A stretch of DNA of 48,055 nucleotides from an uncultured Pelagibacteraceae bacterium (GTDB taxonomy: Bacteria > Pseudomonadota > Alphaproteobacteria > Pelagibacterales > Pelagibacteraceae): NCBI GenBank assembly GCA_902634695.1, contig CACPLE010000004.1, forward strand, positions 1-48,055. Reading direction: 5' to 3'. Shown here one piece after another: positions 16,912-24,260 of the stretch (its first letter is position 1; each line of letters starts with the position of its first letter). The position numbers and the translations under genes were made by a program. The notes under the pieces were generated by a model that searched no databases, was not told the origin of the DNA, and was given only the letters and a program-made list of their open reading frames with translations.

Positions 16912-17959
16912 ATAAATTCATATTTACAGCTGCACCTACTGCAGAAACTTTTCTAAATCCTAAATTATTAGTTAGCTGATCATATCTTCCGCCTGATATG
17001 AAATTTTTAAATTTTGATTTTATTTTAACTTCTATAGAAAAAATCATTGAACTATAAAATTCAACTTCTCTACCATTTGAAGCGGTGAATTTTATTTTTA
17101 AATTTTTATCATTACTTCTTCCTAAAGGAAAAAAACCTTTTCCGACTATTATATTAATTTTATTTTTTTTAAAAAATGAATTTAAAACTTGAGGTGCTTT
17201 TTCTAAGGGACATTTTATTTTTAAAAATTGCTTTATAATATTTGTATTTTTTTTACCAGTTGAAGATTTTCTTGGATCTTTAATCTTCATATTAAATCTA
17301 TCTAATACTTCCTTGTAAGTTCTAGAAGCAATAATTTTATTTTGGTTTTGTTTTTGCATTTTTTGATATCTATACTTATCTGTTTCAACAAATACTGGAT
17401 CTATGTCCGAATTTGTTTCTAGTCTTTTTAATAATTCATTGAAATAATTTTCATTCCAATAGTATCTTTTAAGTCTATTTTTCCATCTTCTGGGAATATC
17501 TAATTTGTCAATTAACAAATTGAACAATTCAACATTCCCAATTTTTAAAATAGATTTTTTAAAACCACTATTTTTTAAAACTTTTAATGACGTATCTATA
17601 ATCTCCTTATCATCTTTCTGTTTATTTTTAGATCCCAAAATTTCATAACCAATTTGATTTTTTATAATGCTGTCTTTTTTTTGATAAGTTTTTCTAAATG
17701 CTTCACCACTATAAAAAACTTTTTCTCTACTATCTTTTTTATTTTGAATAAATCTTATTACTGAAGAGATCGTCAAATCTGGTCTTAAACAAAGTTCTTT
17801 ACCGTTTAAATCATAAAATGAAAATAAAAATTTCTTAAAATTCTCACCAGATCTTTGAAGAATATATTTGGTCTCAAGAACTGGATCTAAAGTAATATTG
17901 TTAAAACCCCTAGATTTAATTGATCTAAGGATTTTTTCAGATAATTTTTTTGATTTCAT
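16904..17959 (-). CDS. hisZ: ATP phosphoribosyltransferase regulatory subunit
   Basis: A paralogue of the histidyl-tRNA synthetase catalytic core that has lost aminoacylation and acts as regulatory partner of short HisG. It has 351 residues. The class II motif 2-like segment ELCLRPDLT and a motif 3-like SGGRYDQLTNNLG near the C-terminus are visible, while the anticodon-binding domain of HisRS is absent. It overlaps hisS by 23 bp upstream and hisG by 8 bp downstream. The tandem hisS-hisZ arrangement places the synthetase and its descendant in one transcript. Confidence 0.92.
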   Translation of the reverse strand: MKSKKLSEKILRSIKSRGFNNITLDPVLETKYILQRSGENFKKFLFSFYDLNGKELCLRPDLTISSVIRFIQNKKDSREKVFYSGEAFRKTYQKKDSIIKNQIGYEILGSKNKQKDDKEIIDTSLKVLKNSGFKKSILKIGNVELFNLLIDKLDIPRRWKNRLKRYYWNENYFNELLKRLETNSDIDPVFVETDKYRYQKMQKQNQNKIIASRTYKEVLDRFNMKIKDPRKSSTGKKNTNIIKQFLKIKCPLEKAPQVLNSFFKKNKINIIVGKGFFPLGRSNDKNLKIKFTASNGREVEFYSSMIFSIEVKIKSKFKNFISGGRYDQLTNNLGFRKVSAVGAAVNMNLYD

Positions 17960-19328
17960 CTATTAGACTTTCTTCTGAAACAGTTTTTTGATCATTTTCT
18001 TTTGAAGACTTGAGATTTTTTAAAGTAAATTTATTTTCTTTAATTTCAGATTCTCCAACTATAATCGCAACTGGACAACCTTTTTTGTCTGCATAAGTTA
18101 GTTGTTTTTTTAAATTTTTTGATGAGTCTAAATATACTTCTGAGTTTATTCCATTTTCTCTTAAATAATCTAAAGTTTCATTATATTTTTTTAAATATTT
18201 ACTATCTAAAATACAAATAAGAACCGGTTCATTATTTTTTGGTTTAATTGAACCAATTTGATTTAAAACAAATAACAACCTATCTACACCAATACTCATT
18301 CCTGTTCCTGGAAAGTCAGCACCTTTAAACCTAGATATAAGTTTGTCATAACGACCCCCGGACGCAATACTTCCAATATCTACTTCTTTTCCTTTTGGAT
18401 TTTTAACCTTAAAATTAAGATTAGTTTCTACACAAAAACCATCATAATAAGCAAGACCACGCACTATTGTAAAATTTGGTTGAATTAATTTAGTATACTT
18501 TCCATAACTTACGATTTCCAAAAGATCTTCTGTTTCCTTAATTCCTTCAGTAGATAAAGAGTTTTTTAAAATAGACTTTAAATCTTTAAGATTTTTTATT
18601 TTTAAAAAATCTAAAATTTCTGATGCTTGAGCGTCAGATAAATTAGCACCTTTTGTAACTGCTCCCGATGAATCTGTTCTTTCTTTTTTAAGTAAATCTT
18701 CTACACCTTTTAATCCAATTCTATCTAACTTATCGATAGCTCTAATTACTTTTAATTCTTGAACCTTATCATTAATCTTTAACTGATTAATCAATCCTTG
18801 GACTATTTTTCTATTACTTATATTTACTCTAAATTCTTTTTCACTCAGTCCACATTTTAGCAAAGTGTCAGCAATAGTATTGCAAATTTCAGAGTCTGCC
18901 TGGCTTTTGTTTACATTCCCAATAATATCAACATCGGCTTGGGTAAACTCACGATATCTTGCATTTCCACTTTTTTCATTTCTCCAAACATTTCCTATTG
19001 CATATCTTTTGTAAGGAAAAGGAAGTTCTCTATAGTTTTGAGCGACAAATCTACTTAAAGGGCTGCTTAAATCATATCTAAGAGTTATCGTCTCGTTATC
19101 ATCATTAAATGTAAATACACCAGACATAGAATTATCTTCATCGTCTGCCAAAAACGATCCTATGTTTTTACTAATTTCAAAAGATGGTGTTTCTAAAGGG
19201 TCAAAACCAAACTTTAAAAAATTATTTTCAATTATCTCAATTAATTTCTTTTTTAATGATAATTGTTTATTCCATCTATCTTCAAAACCTGAAGGTAGTC
19301 CAGGTGTTAATTTTTCATCTTTTTTCAT
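17937..19328 (-). CDS. hisS: Histidyl-tRNA synthetase
   Basis: A class II synthetase charging tRNA-His. It has 463 residues from the ATG at 19328. Motif 2 is TLRYDLSSPLSRF, the histidine-A loop reads VRGLAYYDG, motif 3 is GTGMSIGVDRLL, and a C-terminal anticodon-binding domain occupies about the last 100 residues. An ATG at 19376 is in frame but lies inside the tRNA-His gene, so it is rejected. The chosen start codon follows the tRNA CCA end by four A residues, leaving no room for a leader or a free ribosome binding site. Expression is therefore probably tied to tRNA processing. Confidence 0.93.
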   Translation of the reverse strand: MKKDEKLTPGLPSGFEDRWNKQLSLKKKLIEIIENNFLKFGFDPLETPSFEISKNIGSFLADDEDNSMSGVFTFNDDNETITLRYDLSSPLSRFVAQNYRELPFPYKRYAIGNVWRNEKSGNARYREFTQADVDIIGNVNKSQADSEICNTIADTLLKCGLSEKEFRVNISNRKIVQGLINQLKINDKVQELKVIRAIDKLDRIGLKGVEDLLKKERTDSSGAVTKGANLSDAQASEILDFLKIKNLKDLKSILKNSLSTEGIKETEDLLEIVSYGKYTKLIQPNFTIVRGLAYYDGFCVETNLNFKVKNPKGKEVDIGSIASGGRYDKLISRFKGADFPGTGMSIGVDRLLFVLNQIGSIKPKNNEPVLICILDSKYLKKYNETLDYLRENGINSEVYLDSSKNLKKQLTYADKKGCPVAIIVGESEIKENKFTLKNLKSSKENDQKTVSEESLIDEIKKII

Positions 19329-19332
19329 TTTT

Positions 19333-19407
19333 TGGTACCGCCTCTTGGAATTGAACCAAGATTGAGAGTTCCACAAACTCCAGGATTAACCATTATCCGA
19401 AGGCGGC
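19333..19407 (-). tRNA. tRNA-His (GTG)
   Basis: A 75-base cloverleaf: acceptor GCCGCCT with AGGCGGT, D stem GGAT/ATCC, anticodon loop TTGTGGA (anticodon GTG), T stem CTTGG/CCAAG with loop TTCAATT, and an encoded CCA. The acceptor closes with a G1-U72 wobble, the discriminator is A73, and the base before G1 is T, so there is no encoded G-1. This fits the alphaproteobacterial tRNA-His type lacking G-1 rather than the standard bacterial G-1:C73 type. The gene sits 4 nt upstream of hisS. Confidence 0.95.
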
Positions 19408-19454
19408 ATCCTTCCTTTATTTTATACTAATTATTATTAATTTTAAATTTATAA

Positions 19455-19535
19455 AATGATTAAATTGCTAGCGTGCAGCCAGCATGAAAATGATGTCTGT
19501 GTGAATTCCTTAATACTTTAATCTTTTTAATCATT
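19455..19535 (-). ncRNA. Candidate structured RNA between cspA and tRNA-His
   Basis: An 81-base intergenic stretch closed by a perfect 10 bp inverted repeat (AATGATTAAA at 19455-19464, TTTAATCATT at 19526-19535). Inside, the minus strand folds GCUGGC-UGCAC-GCUAGC (19467-19483), six pairs including one G-U that would be an A-C mismatch on the plus strand, which favours leftward transcription. The island is markedly richer in G+C than the surrounding gap, a hallmark of functional RNA in AT-rich genomes. I do not recognise the family. It could equally be a tRNA-His/hisS leader or a promoter region. Confidence 0.35.
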
Positions 19536-19575
19536 GCGATTTAGATAACACTTATTTTTATAAAAACAAGTAAAT

Positions 19576-19627
19576 TTTGTATAGGAACTAAAAAGCTTAC
19601 TTAAGGCTTTTAAAATTCCTATACAAA
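19576..19627 (-). terminator. Long hairpin after cspA, probable terminator
   Basis: Perfect 12 bp arms (TTTGTATAGGAA at 19576-19587, TTCCTATACAAA at 19616-19627) enclose a second inner stem of about 8 pairs (19591-19598 with 19604-19611) and a 5 nt loop. It begins 16 nt after the cspA stop codon, and on the minus strand is followed by a U-rich stretch with GUUUUUAU. That position suits termination or 3' stabilisation of cspA mRNA. The U tract is interrupted, so intrinsic termination is not certain. Confidence 0.55.
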
Positions 19628-19643
19628 TTAATGTGAATTAGAA

Positions 19644-19853
19644 TTAAGAGGTTTTTTGCAGTTTTACTGCGGCAGGACCTTTTTCTCCATCTTCAACTTC
19701 AAATGTAAGCTCATCACCTTCGTTTAAAAATTTTAAACCAGCATCTCTTACTGCAGATGCATGAACAAACACATCTTTTTCTTTATCTTCTCGCTCAATG
19801 AAACCATAACCTTTTTTGCCATTGAACCATTTTACTTTACCTTTTAGACTCAT
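19644..19853 (-). CDS. cspA: Cold shock protein (CspA family)
   Basis: A 69-residue single OB-fold RNA chaperone. RNP1 ([10 protein letters not shown]) and RNP2 (DVFVHASAV) with their aromatic residues are clear, and the N-terminus KGKVKWFN is diagnostic. It binds single-stranded nucleic acid and melts mRNA structure in the cytoplasm. The 110-base leader upstream carries a 15-base palindrome, and a long hairpin lies just after the stop. The several-member Csp family makes the letter designation approximate. Confidence 0.95.
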   Translation of the reverse strand: MSLKGKVKWFNGKKGYGFIEREDKEKDVFVHASAVRDAGLKFLNEGDELTFEVEDGEKGPAAVKLQKTS

Positions 19854-19882
19854 TATTACTCTTTCGTTTATTGTTTTACTTT

Positions 19883-19897
19883 AGCTAAACTTTAGCT
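19883..19897. promoter_or_regulatory. Palindrome in the cspA upstream region
   Basis: AGCTAAACTTTAGCT is a perfect inverted repeat with 7-base arms and a 1-base centre, 30 bp upstream of the cspA start codon. A 1-nt loop is too tight for a good RNA hairpin, so a dimeric protein operator is the more natural reading. No regulator can be named from sequence. Confidence 0.4.
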
Positions 19898-19963
19898 TGT
19901 GACTAATTAGTAGATTTTATTATTTATTGCAAGTTAAATGAAAACTTTTTTTGGCTTATTTAG

Positions 19964-20038
19964 TGGTGGCTTCGGTTAGAATCGCACTAACGACACATAC
20001 CTTTTCAGGGTACTGCTCTACTACTGAGCTACGAAGCC
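19964..20038 (-). tRNA. tRNA-Phe (GAA) with unusual D and T loops
   Basis: A 75-base cloverleaf: acceptor GGCTTCG with CGAAGCC, D stem GCTC/GAGC, anticodon loop CTGAAAA (anticodon GAA), T stem GTTAG/CTAAC, discriminator A and encoded CCA. The D loop AGTAGTA has A in place of G18, and the T loop TGCGATT has G in place of the near-universal U55. These two positions normally pair with each other across the elbow, so both partners have changed; G19 and C56 are kept. It starts 4 nt after the infA stop codon and so is probably excised from the infA transcript. Confidence 0.9.
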
Positions 20039-20042
20039 TTAT

Positions 20043-20258
20043 TTAAAACCTAAAAATAATTCTTCCTTTTGTTAAATCGTAGGGTGTAACTTCTACTGTA
20101 ACATTGTCTCCTTGTAAAACTCGAATTCTATTTTTTCTTAGTTTGCCGGCTGTATGAGCTGTTACAATATGATTATTTTCTAGCTGGACCCTAAACATAG
20201 CATTTGGAAGTAGTTCAACTACCTTTCCTTTAAATTCAAGTAAATCTTGTTTTGACAA
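20043..20258 (-). CDS. infA: Translation initiation factor IF-1
   Basis: A 71-residue OB-fold protein that occupies the 30S A site during initiation. The sequence follows the family from end to end ([46 protein letters not shown]). It starts 2 bp after hisD and its stop is 4 nt before tRNA-Phe, so it is embedded in the leftward transcript. Confidence 0.97.
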   Translation of the reverse strand: MSKQDLLEFKGKVVELLPNAMFRVQLENNHIVTAHTAGKLRKNRIRVLQGDNVTVEVTPYDLTKGRIIFRF

Positions 20259-20260
20259 TC

Positions 20261-21544
20261 TTATTTTCTCCCTAATCTAAAATTTATAGATCTAGCATGT
20301 CCTTCTAGACCTTCAAATTTTGCTAAAGTTATAACTGAAGGACCAAGAGTTTCAATACCCTTTTTTGACAAATTTATATATGAAATTCTTTTATAAAAAT
20401 CATAAACACTTAAACCACTTGAAAATCTAGAAGAAGAATTGGTTGGTAAAATATGGTTAGTACCAACATTATAATCGGTTACTGCCATTGCTGAATATTT
20501 TCCCAAACAAATTGAACCTGCATTATTAATTTTGTTTAAAATTTTTTTATATTTTTTTACATTTAATTCTAAATGTTCGGGTCCAATTTCGTTTATAACA
20601 TTTATAATTTGATTATTAGAATAAGTTTTTATAAATACACTATTTAATTCCAAACTTTTTTTTGCAATTGATTTTCTTGGCAAATTTTTTAATTGATGAA
20701 CAATTGAATTTTTAACTTTTTTAATAAAATTATAATCTTTAGAAATTAAAATACATTGAGAATTAATATCGTGTTCAGCTTGTGCTAACAAGTCTGCAGC
20801 TACCCAATCTACATTAGAAAATTTATCTGCTACTACTGTGATCTCTGAAGGCCCTGCTATAATATCTATGCCAACATCGCCAAAAATTTCTTTTTTTGCC
20901 GCTGAAACAAAAATATTTCCTGGCCCAACAATTTTATCAACCTTTTTAATTTTTTTTGTCCCGTATGCAAGTGCGGCTATTGCTTGTGCACCTCCAATTG
21001 AATATATTTCTTTAATTCCTAATTTTTTAGCAGCATATAAAACTCCAGGACTTTGATTTCCATCAAGTTTTGGATTAATCATAACAATTCTTCTAACACC
21101 AGCTATTTTAGCAGGAATTGCATTCATCAAGACCGTGGATGGAAAACTTGCATTTCCACCTGGCACATAAATTGCAATTGAATCGATTGGTTTGTGTTTA
21201 TAAAATATCTTATTTTTCAAGTTATCTTTATAAAATATATTATGAACTTTTTGTTTTGAATGAAATTTGTATATCCTGTTAAAAGCAAAATCTATTGCTC
21301 TTTTAATTTTTGGGTCTAATTTTTTTATACTTTCAGATATTTTTTTCTTATTAGAAATTATACCATAATTGTTGCTGTATTTTTTTTCGTATTTTATTAA
21401 AGCTTTATCGCCACTTTTTTTTATATCTCGAATAATTTTTTGAACAGTCGTTTTAATTTTTTTGTCATTAATTTTATTTTTTTTGAGCAATTTATTTAAA
21501 AAAAAAATATAATTTTTATTTTTACAATCAAATATTTTAATCAT
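20261..21544 (-). CDS. hisD: Histidinol dehydrogenase
   Basis: Oxidises L-histidinol to histidine in two NAD-dependent steps with Zn. It has 427 residues. The family stretch [19 protein letters not shown] and the following [11 protein letters not shown] are visible, as are the zinc-region AQAEHD and GPEHLEL, and the C-terminal GLEGHARS. Its place in murA-DUF2948-hisD is a conserved alphaproteobacterial cluster, separate from the hisS-hisZ-hisG set about 1 kb downstream. Confidence 0.95.
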   Translation of the reverse strand: MIKIFDCKNKNYIFFLNKLLKKNKINDKKIKTTVQKIIRDIKKSGDKALIKYEKKYSNNYGIISNKKKISESIKKLDPKIKRAIDFAFNRIYKFHSKQKVHNIFYKDNLKNKIFYKHKPIDSIAIYVPGGNASFPSTVLMNAIPAKIAGVRRIVMINPKLDGNQSPGVLYAAKKLGIKEIYSIGGAQAIAALAYGTKKIKKVDKIVGPGNIFVSAAKKEIFGDVGIDIIAGPSEITVVADKFSNVDWVAADLLAQAEHDINSQCILISKDYNFIKKVKNSIVHQLKNLPRKSIAKKSLELNSVFIKTYSNNQIINVINEIGPEHLELNVKKYKKILNKINNAGSICLGKYSAMAVTDYNVGTNHILPTNSSSRFSSGLSVYDFYKRISYINLSKKGIETLGPSVITLAKFEGLEGHARSINFRLGRK

Positions 21545-21937
21545 CTATATTTTATTTTGATCCTCCAAAGTTACCTCAACAATTTCAGTAGAAAGTGTTA
21601 TAAATGAATTATTATTAAAAATTAAGCTTATTTCAAACCTATCATTATTCTTTATTAAATCTATTGCTATTAGCTCTAAAATTAGATCTTGATTATTTTG
21701 ATCAATATTTTTTGATTTAACAGAATCTATAAATTCAAACTTGCATACGCTATTTATTTTTTCATTATTTTTTTTGTTTTCAACATTGAATCTTTGTAAA
21801 AAAATTAGAAAAATTTGATTTTTTTTCAAATATCTTAATTCTCTGACTTTTAATTTTGCTTTAAAACAGTATGCAGATATCAATTTTAATCCTTCATTAT
21901 CTTTTGCGATAATTCTTGCCAAATATTTTTTGTTCAT
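21545..21937 (-). CDS. DUF2948 family protein
   Basis: A 130-residue protein of unknown role. The pattern of a short basic start, KLISAYCFKAKLKVREL, then KKNQIFLIFLQRFN matches the alphaproteobacterial DUF2948 family, whose members sit between murA and hisD as here. There is no signal peptide or membrane span. Its stop is adjacent to hisD and its start overlaps the murA stop by 4 bp. The assignment relies partly on this conserved neighbourhood. Confidence 0.75.
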   Translation of the reverse strand: MNKKYLARIIAKDNEGLKLISAYCFKAKLKVRELRYLKKNQIFLIFLQRFNVENKKNNEKINSVCKFEFIDSVKSKNIDQNNQDLILELIAIDLIKNNDRFEISLIFNNNSFITLSTEIVEVTLEDQNKI

Positions 21938-23199
21938 TTTTGTGAAATTCTTCTTATCTTTGCTCCCACATTTCTCAATTTTCTTTCAATATTTTCATAA
22001 CCTCTGTCCAAATGATATATTCTGTTGATTATTGATTTGCCTTTAGCAGTTAAAGCTGCAAGTATTAGCGAAACTGATGCTCTAAGATCTGTTGCCATTA
22101 GCTCTGCGGGCTTAAAAATTACATTTCCTTCAATTATAGCTTTATTTCCAAATATTTTAATTTTAGCTCCCATTCTATTGAGTTCTGAAGCGTGCATAAA
22201 TCTATTTTCAAAAATTTTTTCAGTTATTTGAGATTTTCCAGAAGCTTTACAAAGTAAAACCATTAACTGTGCTTGTAGATCAGTCGAAAATCCTGGGTAA
22301 GGAGATGTAAATATTTTTAAATTTTTTATTTTATTTTTCCCAATGATTCTAATTTTATTTTTTTTAGTTCTTATATCTGCTCCTATTTTTTTTAAAATAT
22401 CAATTTCAGTTTTAATTATTTTAGGTTTAACATTAACAATTTTTAGGTCTCCACCAGTCAAAGCAGCGGCAATCATGTAGGTTCCTGCCTCAATTCTATC
22501 GAACATTATATTATATTTTACTTCTTTTAATTTTTTAACTCCAAATATTGTGATGGTTCTTCTACCAGTCCATTTAATATTGCAACCCATTTTTCTTAAA
22601 AAATTTACTAAATCACTTACTTCAGGTTCAATGGCACAATTTTTTAAAATTGTTTTTCCTTTTGCAAAGCTTGCAGCTATAACTAGGTTTTCCGTAGCAC
22701 CAACAGAAATTTTTGAAAATTTAATTTTATTTCCTATTAAGCCTTTTGGTGCTGTGGCATGTATATATCCGTCTGCTATCTTATATTTTACTCCAAGTTT
22801 TGATAGTGCTTTTAAATGTATATCTACAGGTCTTGCTCCAATTGCACAACCTCCTGGTAGTGAAACTTTTGCCTTCTTAAATCTCGCAAGAAGAGGTCCC
22901 AATACTAATATCCCTGCTCTCATGGTTTTAACTAAATTATATGAAGCATATGTTTTTATTTTTTTAAAATTATGAATATTTACAGATTTTTTTTTTTTAC
23001 TTAAATTAATTTTTGAACCCATTGAGCTTAACAATAGAATCATTGTTTCGATATCCTTAACTGTAGGTAGATTTTGTATTTCTATTTTTTTATTTGATAG
23101 TAATGTTGCTGCCAGAATAGGAAGCGAAGAGTTTTTTGATCCTGAAATATTAATTGTTCCTTTGAGCTTTTTTGCCCCTATAACCTCCAATTTTTTCAT
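21934..23199 (-). CDS. murA: UDP-N-acetylglucosamine 1-carboxyvinyltransferase
   Basis: Transfers enolpyruvate to UDP-GlcNAc, the first committed step of peptidoglycan synthesis. It has 421 residues with the EPSP-like double domain. Key residues are K22 in SGSKNSSLP and the PEP-binding C118 in PGGCAIGARP; Cys here predicts fosfomycin sensitivity by family knowledge. The conserved MRAGILVLGPLLAR segment is present. It is a paralogue of aroA, found elsewhere in this window. Confidence 0.96.
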   Translation of the reverse strand: MKKLEVIGAKKLKGTINISGSKNSSLPILAATLLSNKKIEIQNLPTVKDIETMILLLSSMGSKINLSKKKKSVNIHNFKKIKTYASYNLVKTMRAGILVLGPLLARFKKAKVSLPGGCAIGARPVDIHLKALSKLGVKYKIADGYIHATAPKGLIGNKIKFSKISVGATENLVIAASFAKGKTILKNCAIEPEVSDLVNFLRKMGCNIKWTGRRTITIFGVKKLKEVKYNIMFDRIEAGTYMIAAALTGGDLKIVNVKPKIIKTEIDILKKIGADIRTKKNKIRIIGKNKIKNLKIFTSPYPGFSTDLQAQLMVLLCKASGKSQITEKIFENRFMHASELNRMGAKIKIFGNKAIIEGNVIFKPAELMATDLRASVSLILAALTAKGKSIINRIYHLDRGYENIERKLRNVGAKIRRISQK

Positions 23200-23202
23200 T
23201 TT

Positions 23203-23754
23203 TTATATTTTTGGTAAAGTAACTCCAACTTGACCCATATATTTACCCTTTCTATCAGAATAAGAAACTGCTGGAATTTCATTTCCTTTAAGAAAAACAA
23301 ACTGAGCCACACCTTCATTTGCATAAATTTTAGCTGGAAGAGGAGTTGTGTTTGAAAATTCTAGTGTAACATGTCCTTCCCATCCAGGTTCAAGCGGTGT
23401 AACATTTACAATAATACCACATCTAGCATATGTTGATTTACCCAAACAAATAACCAAAACATCTTTTGGAATTTTAAAGCGCTCAACTGTACTTGCTAAT
23501 ACAAATGAATTTGGTGGCACAATACATTCTGAAACTTTCTTAGTTAAAAAATTACTAGGCTTAAAATTCTTTGGATCAACAATTTCAGAATTTACATTTG
23601 TAAATATTTTAAATTCATCTGACACTCTAGCATCATATCCAAAAGAGGATAGGCCGTAAGAAATTTTACCATCTCTAACTTGTTTTTCTTCAAATGGAGA
23701 AATCATTCCTTCTAATGCCATTTTTTTTATCCATTTATCAGAAAGAACTGGCAT
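23203..23754 (-). CDS. dcd: dCTP deaminase
   Basis: Deaminates dCTP to dUTP for dTTP synthesis. It has 183 residues of the trimeric dUTPase-like fold. Visible segments are [30 protein letters not shown] with the conserved Ser-x-x-x-Arg, and the catalytic-Glu region with [15 protein letters not shown]. This is the mono-functional proteobacterial type by length and motif. It starts 2 bp after a 34-residue ORF. Confidence 0.94.
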   Translation of the reverse strand: MPVLSDKWIKKMALEGMISPFEEKQVRDGKISYGLSSFGYDARVSDEFKIFTNVNSEIVDPKNFKPSNFLTKKVSECIVPPNSFVLASTVERFKIPKDVLVICLGKSTYARCGIIVNVTPLEPGWEGHVTLEFSNTTPLPAKIYANEGVAQFVFLKGNEIPAVSYSDRKGKYMGQVGVTLPKI

Positions 23755-23756
23755 TT

Positions 23757-23861
23757 TTATTTTTCTTTTTTATTTTTTATTTTTTTTTGAAATATTTTTC
23801 TTTTTCTTAAATTTTTTTTAAGAGCCAATTCTAGCTTGGCATTTTTTTGTCTATTGTTCAT
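23757..23861 (-). CDS. Very small basic protein (34 aa)
   Basis: An ORF of 34 residues ([17 protein letters not shown] at its start), almost entirely Lys/Asn/Arg with a short amphipathic helix. It overlaps the preceding 68-residue gene as ATGA and ends 2 bp before dcd, the spacing of a translationally coupled gene. It has no recognisable domain. The A-rich composition means a chance ORF cannot be excluded, but the exact stop-start overlap and the lack of other coding use of this gap favour a real gene. Confidence 0.5.
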   Translation of the reverse strand: MNNRQKNAKLELALKKNLRKRKIFQKKIKNKKEK

Positions 23862-24064
23862 TTGTTTTTGTTTGGATTAGTTATAAAATCAAGAGTAATT
23901 GGTTCTTTTGTATTGATTTTTTTTTCACTTTCCTTTGGTTCTTCTTTTTTCCCTACTTTTGCTTCTCTCTTTGCTTTTTTTTCGGCCAACCTACGTTCTC
24001 TCTTTGCCGCCTTTTCCATAGCCTTCATTCCCCTTGTAGATTTATAATCGTAATGAATTCCCAT
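23858..24064 (-). CDS. Small conserved-looking basic protein (68 aa)
   Basis: 68 residues beginning MGIHYDYKSTRGMKAMEKAA, followed by a highly charged helix with alternating Lys/Arg, Ala and Glu (about 14-50) and a C-terminal TLDFITNPN segment. No family is recognised; such proteins are common in streamlined marine Alphaproteobacteria and could bind nucleic acid. It heads the leftward series through the 34-residue ORF, dcd and murA, so a promoter is likely in the 117 bp gap before tRNA-Thr. Confidence 0.6.
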   Translation of the reverse strand: MGIHYDYKSTRGMKAMEKAAKRERRLAEKKAKREAKVGKKEEPKESEKKINTKEPITLDFITNPNKNK

Positions 24065-24181
24065 TTGTCTTTTCCTAAAAAAAAATTTTATTATAGATAT
24101 AATTTATTATGTTATAAAAATTAAGGCAATAATTTGAATAAAATTGATTTATACATTAGGTTTTTTTAGCAGATATATTGC

Positions 24182-24257
24182 GCCCATATAGCTCAGACGG
24201 TAGAGCAATTCCATGGTAAGGAAGAGGTCATCAGTTCGATTCTGGTTATGGGCACCA
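24182..24257 (+). tRNA. tRNA-Thr (GGT)
   Basis: A 76-base cloverleaf: acceptor GCCCATA with TATGGGC, D stem GCTC/GAGC, anticodon loop ATGGTAA (anticodon GGT), T stem ATCAG/CTGGT with loop TTCGATT, discriminator A and encoded CCA. The first anticodon-stem pair is an A-G mismatch. It stands alone between two minus-strand genes. Confidence 0.95.
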
Positions 24258-24260
24258 AAT

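Noticed and set aside
19329-19376. An upstream in-frame ATG that would extend hisS by 16 codons
   Set aside because: The extension lies inside the tRNA-His gene and its residues have no resemblance to HisRS; the ATG at 19328 gives the family N-terminus.
22550-22975. 141-codon open frame on the plus strand
   Set aside because: It is the antisense of murA, whose motifs and reading frame are unambiguous; low stop-codon frequency is a side effect of the composition of the real gene.
23847-24047. 66-codon hydrophobic frame on the plus strand
   Set aside because: Hydrophobicity comes from reading the complement of a lysine-rich gene (AAA becomes TTT); the minus-strand genes with the ATGA overlap are better supported.
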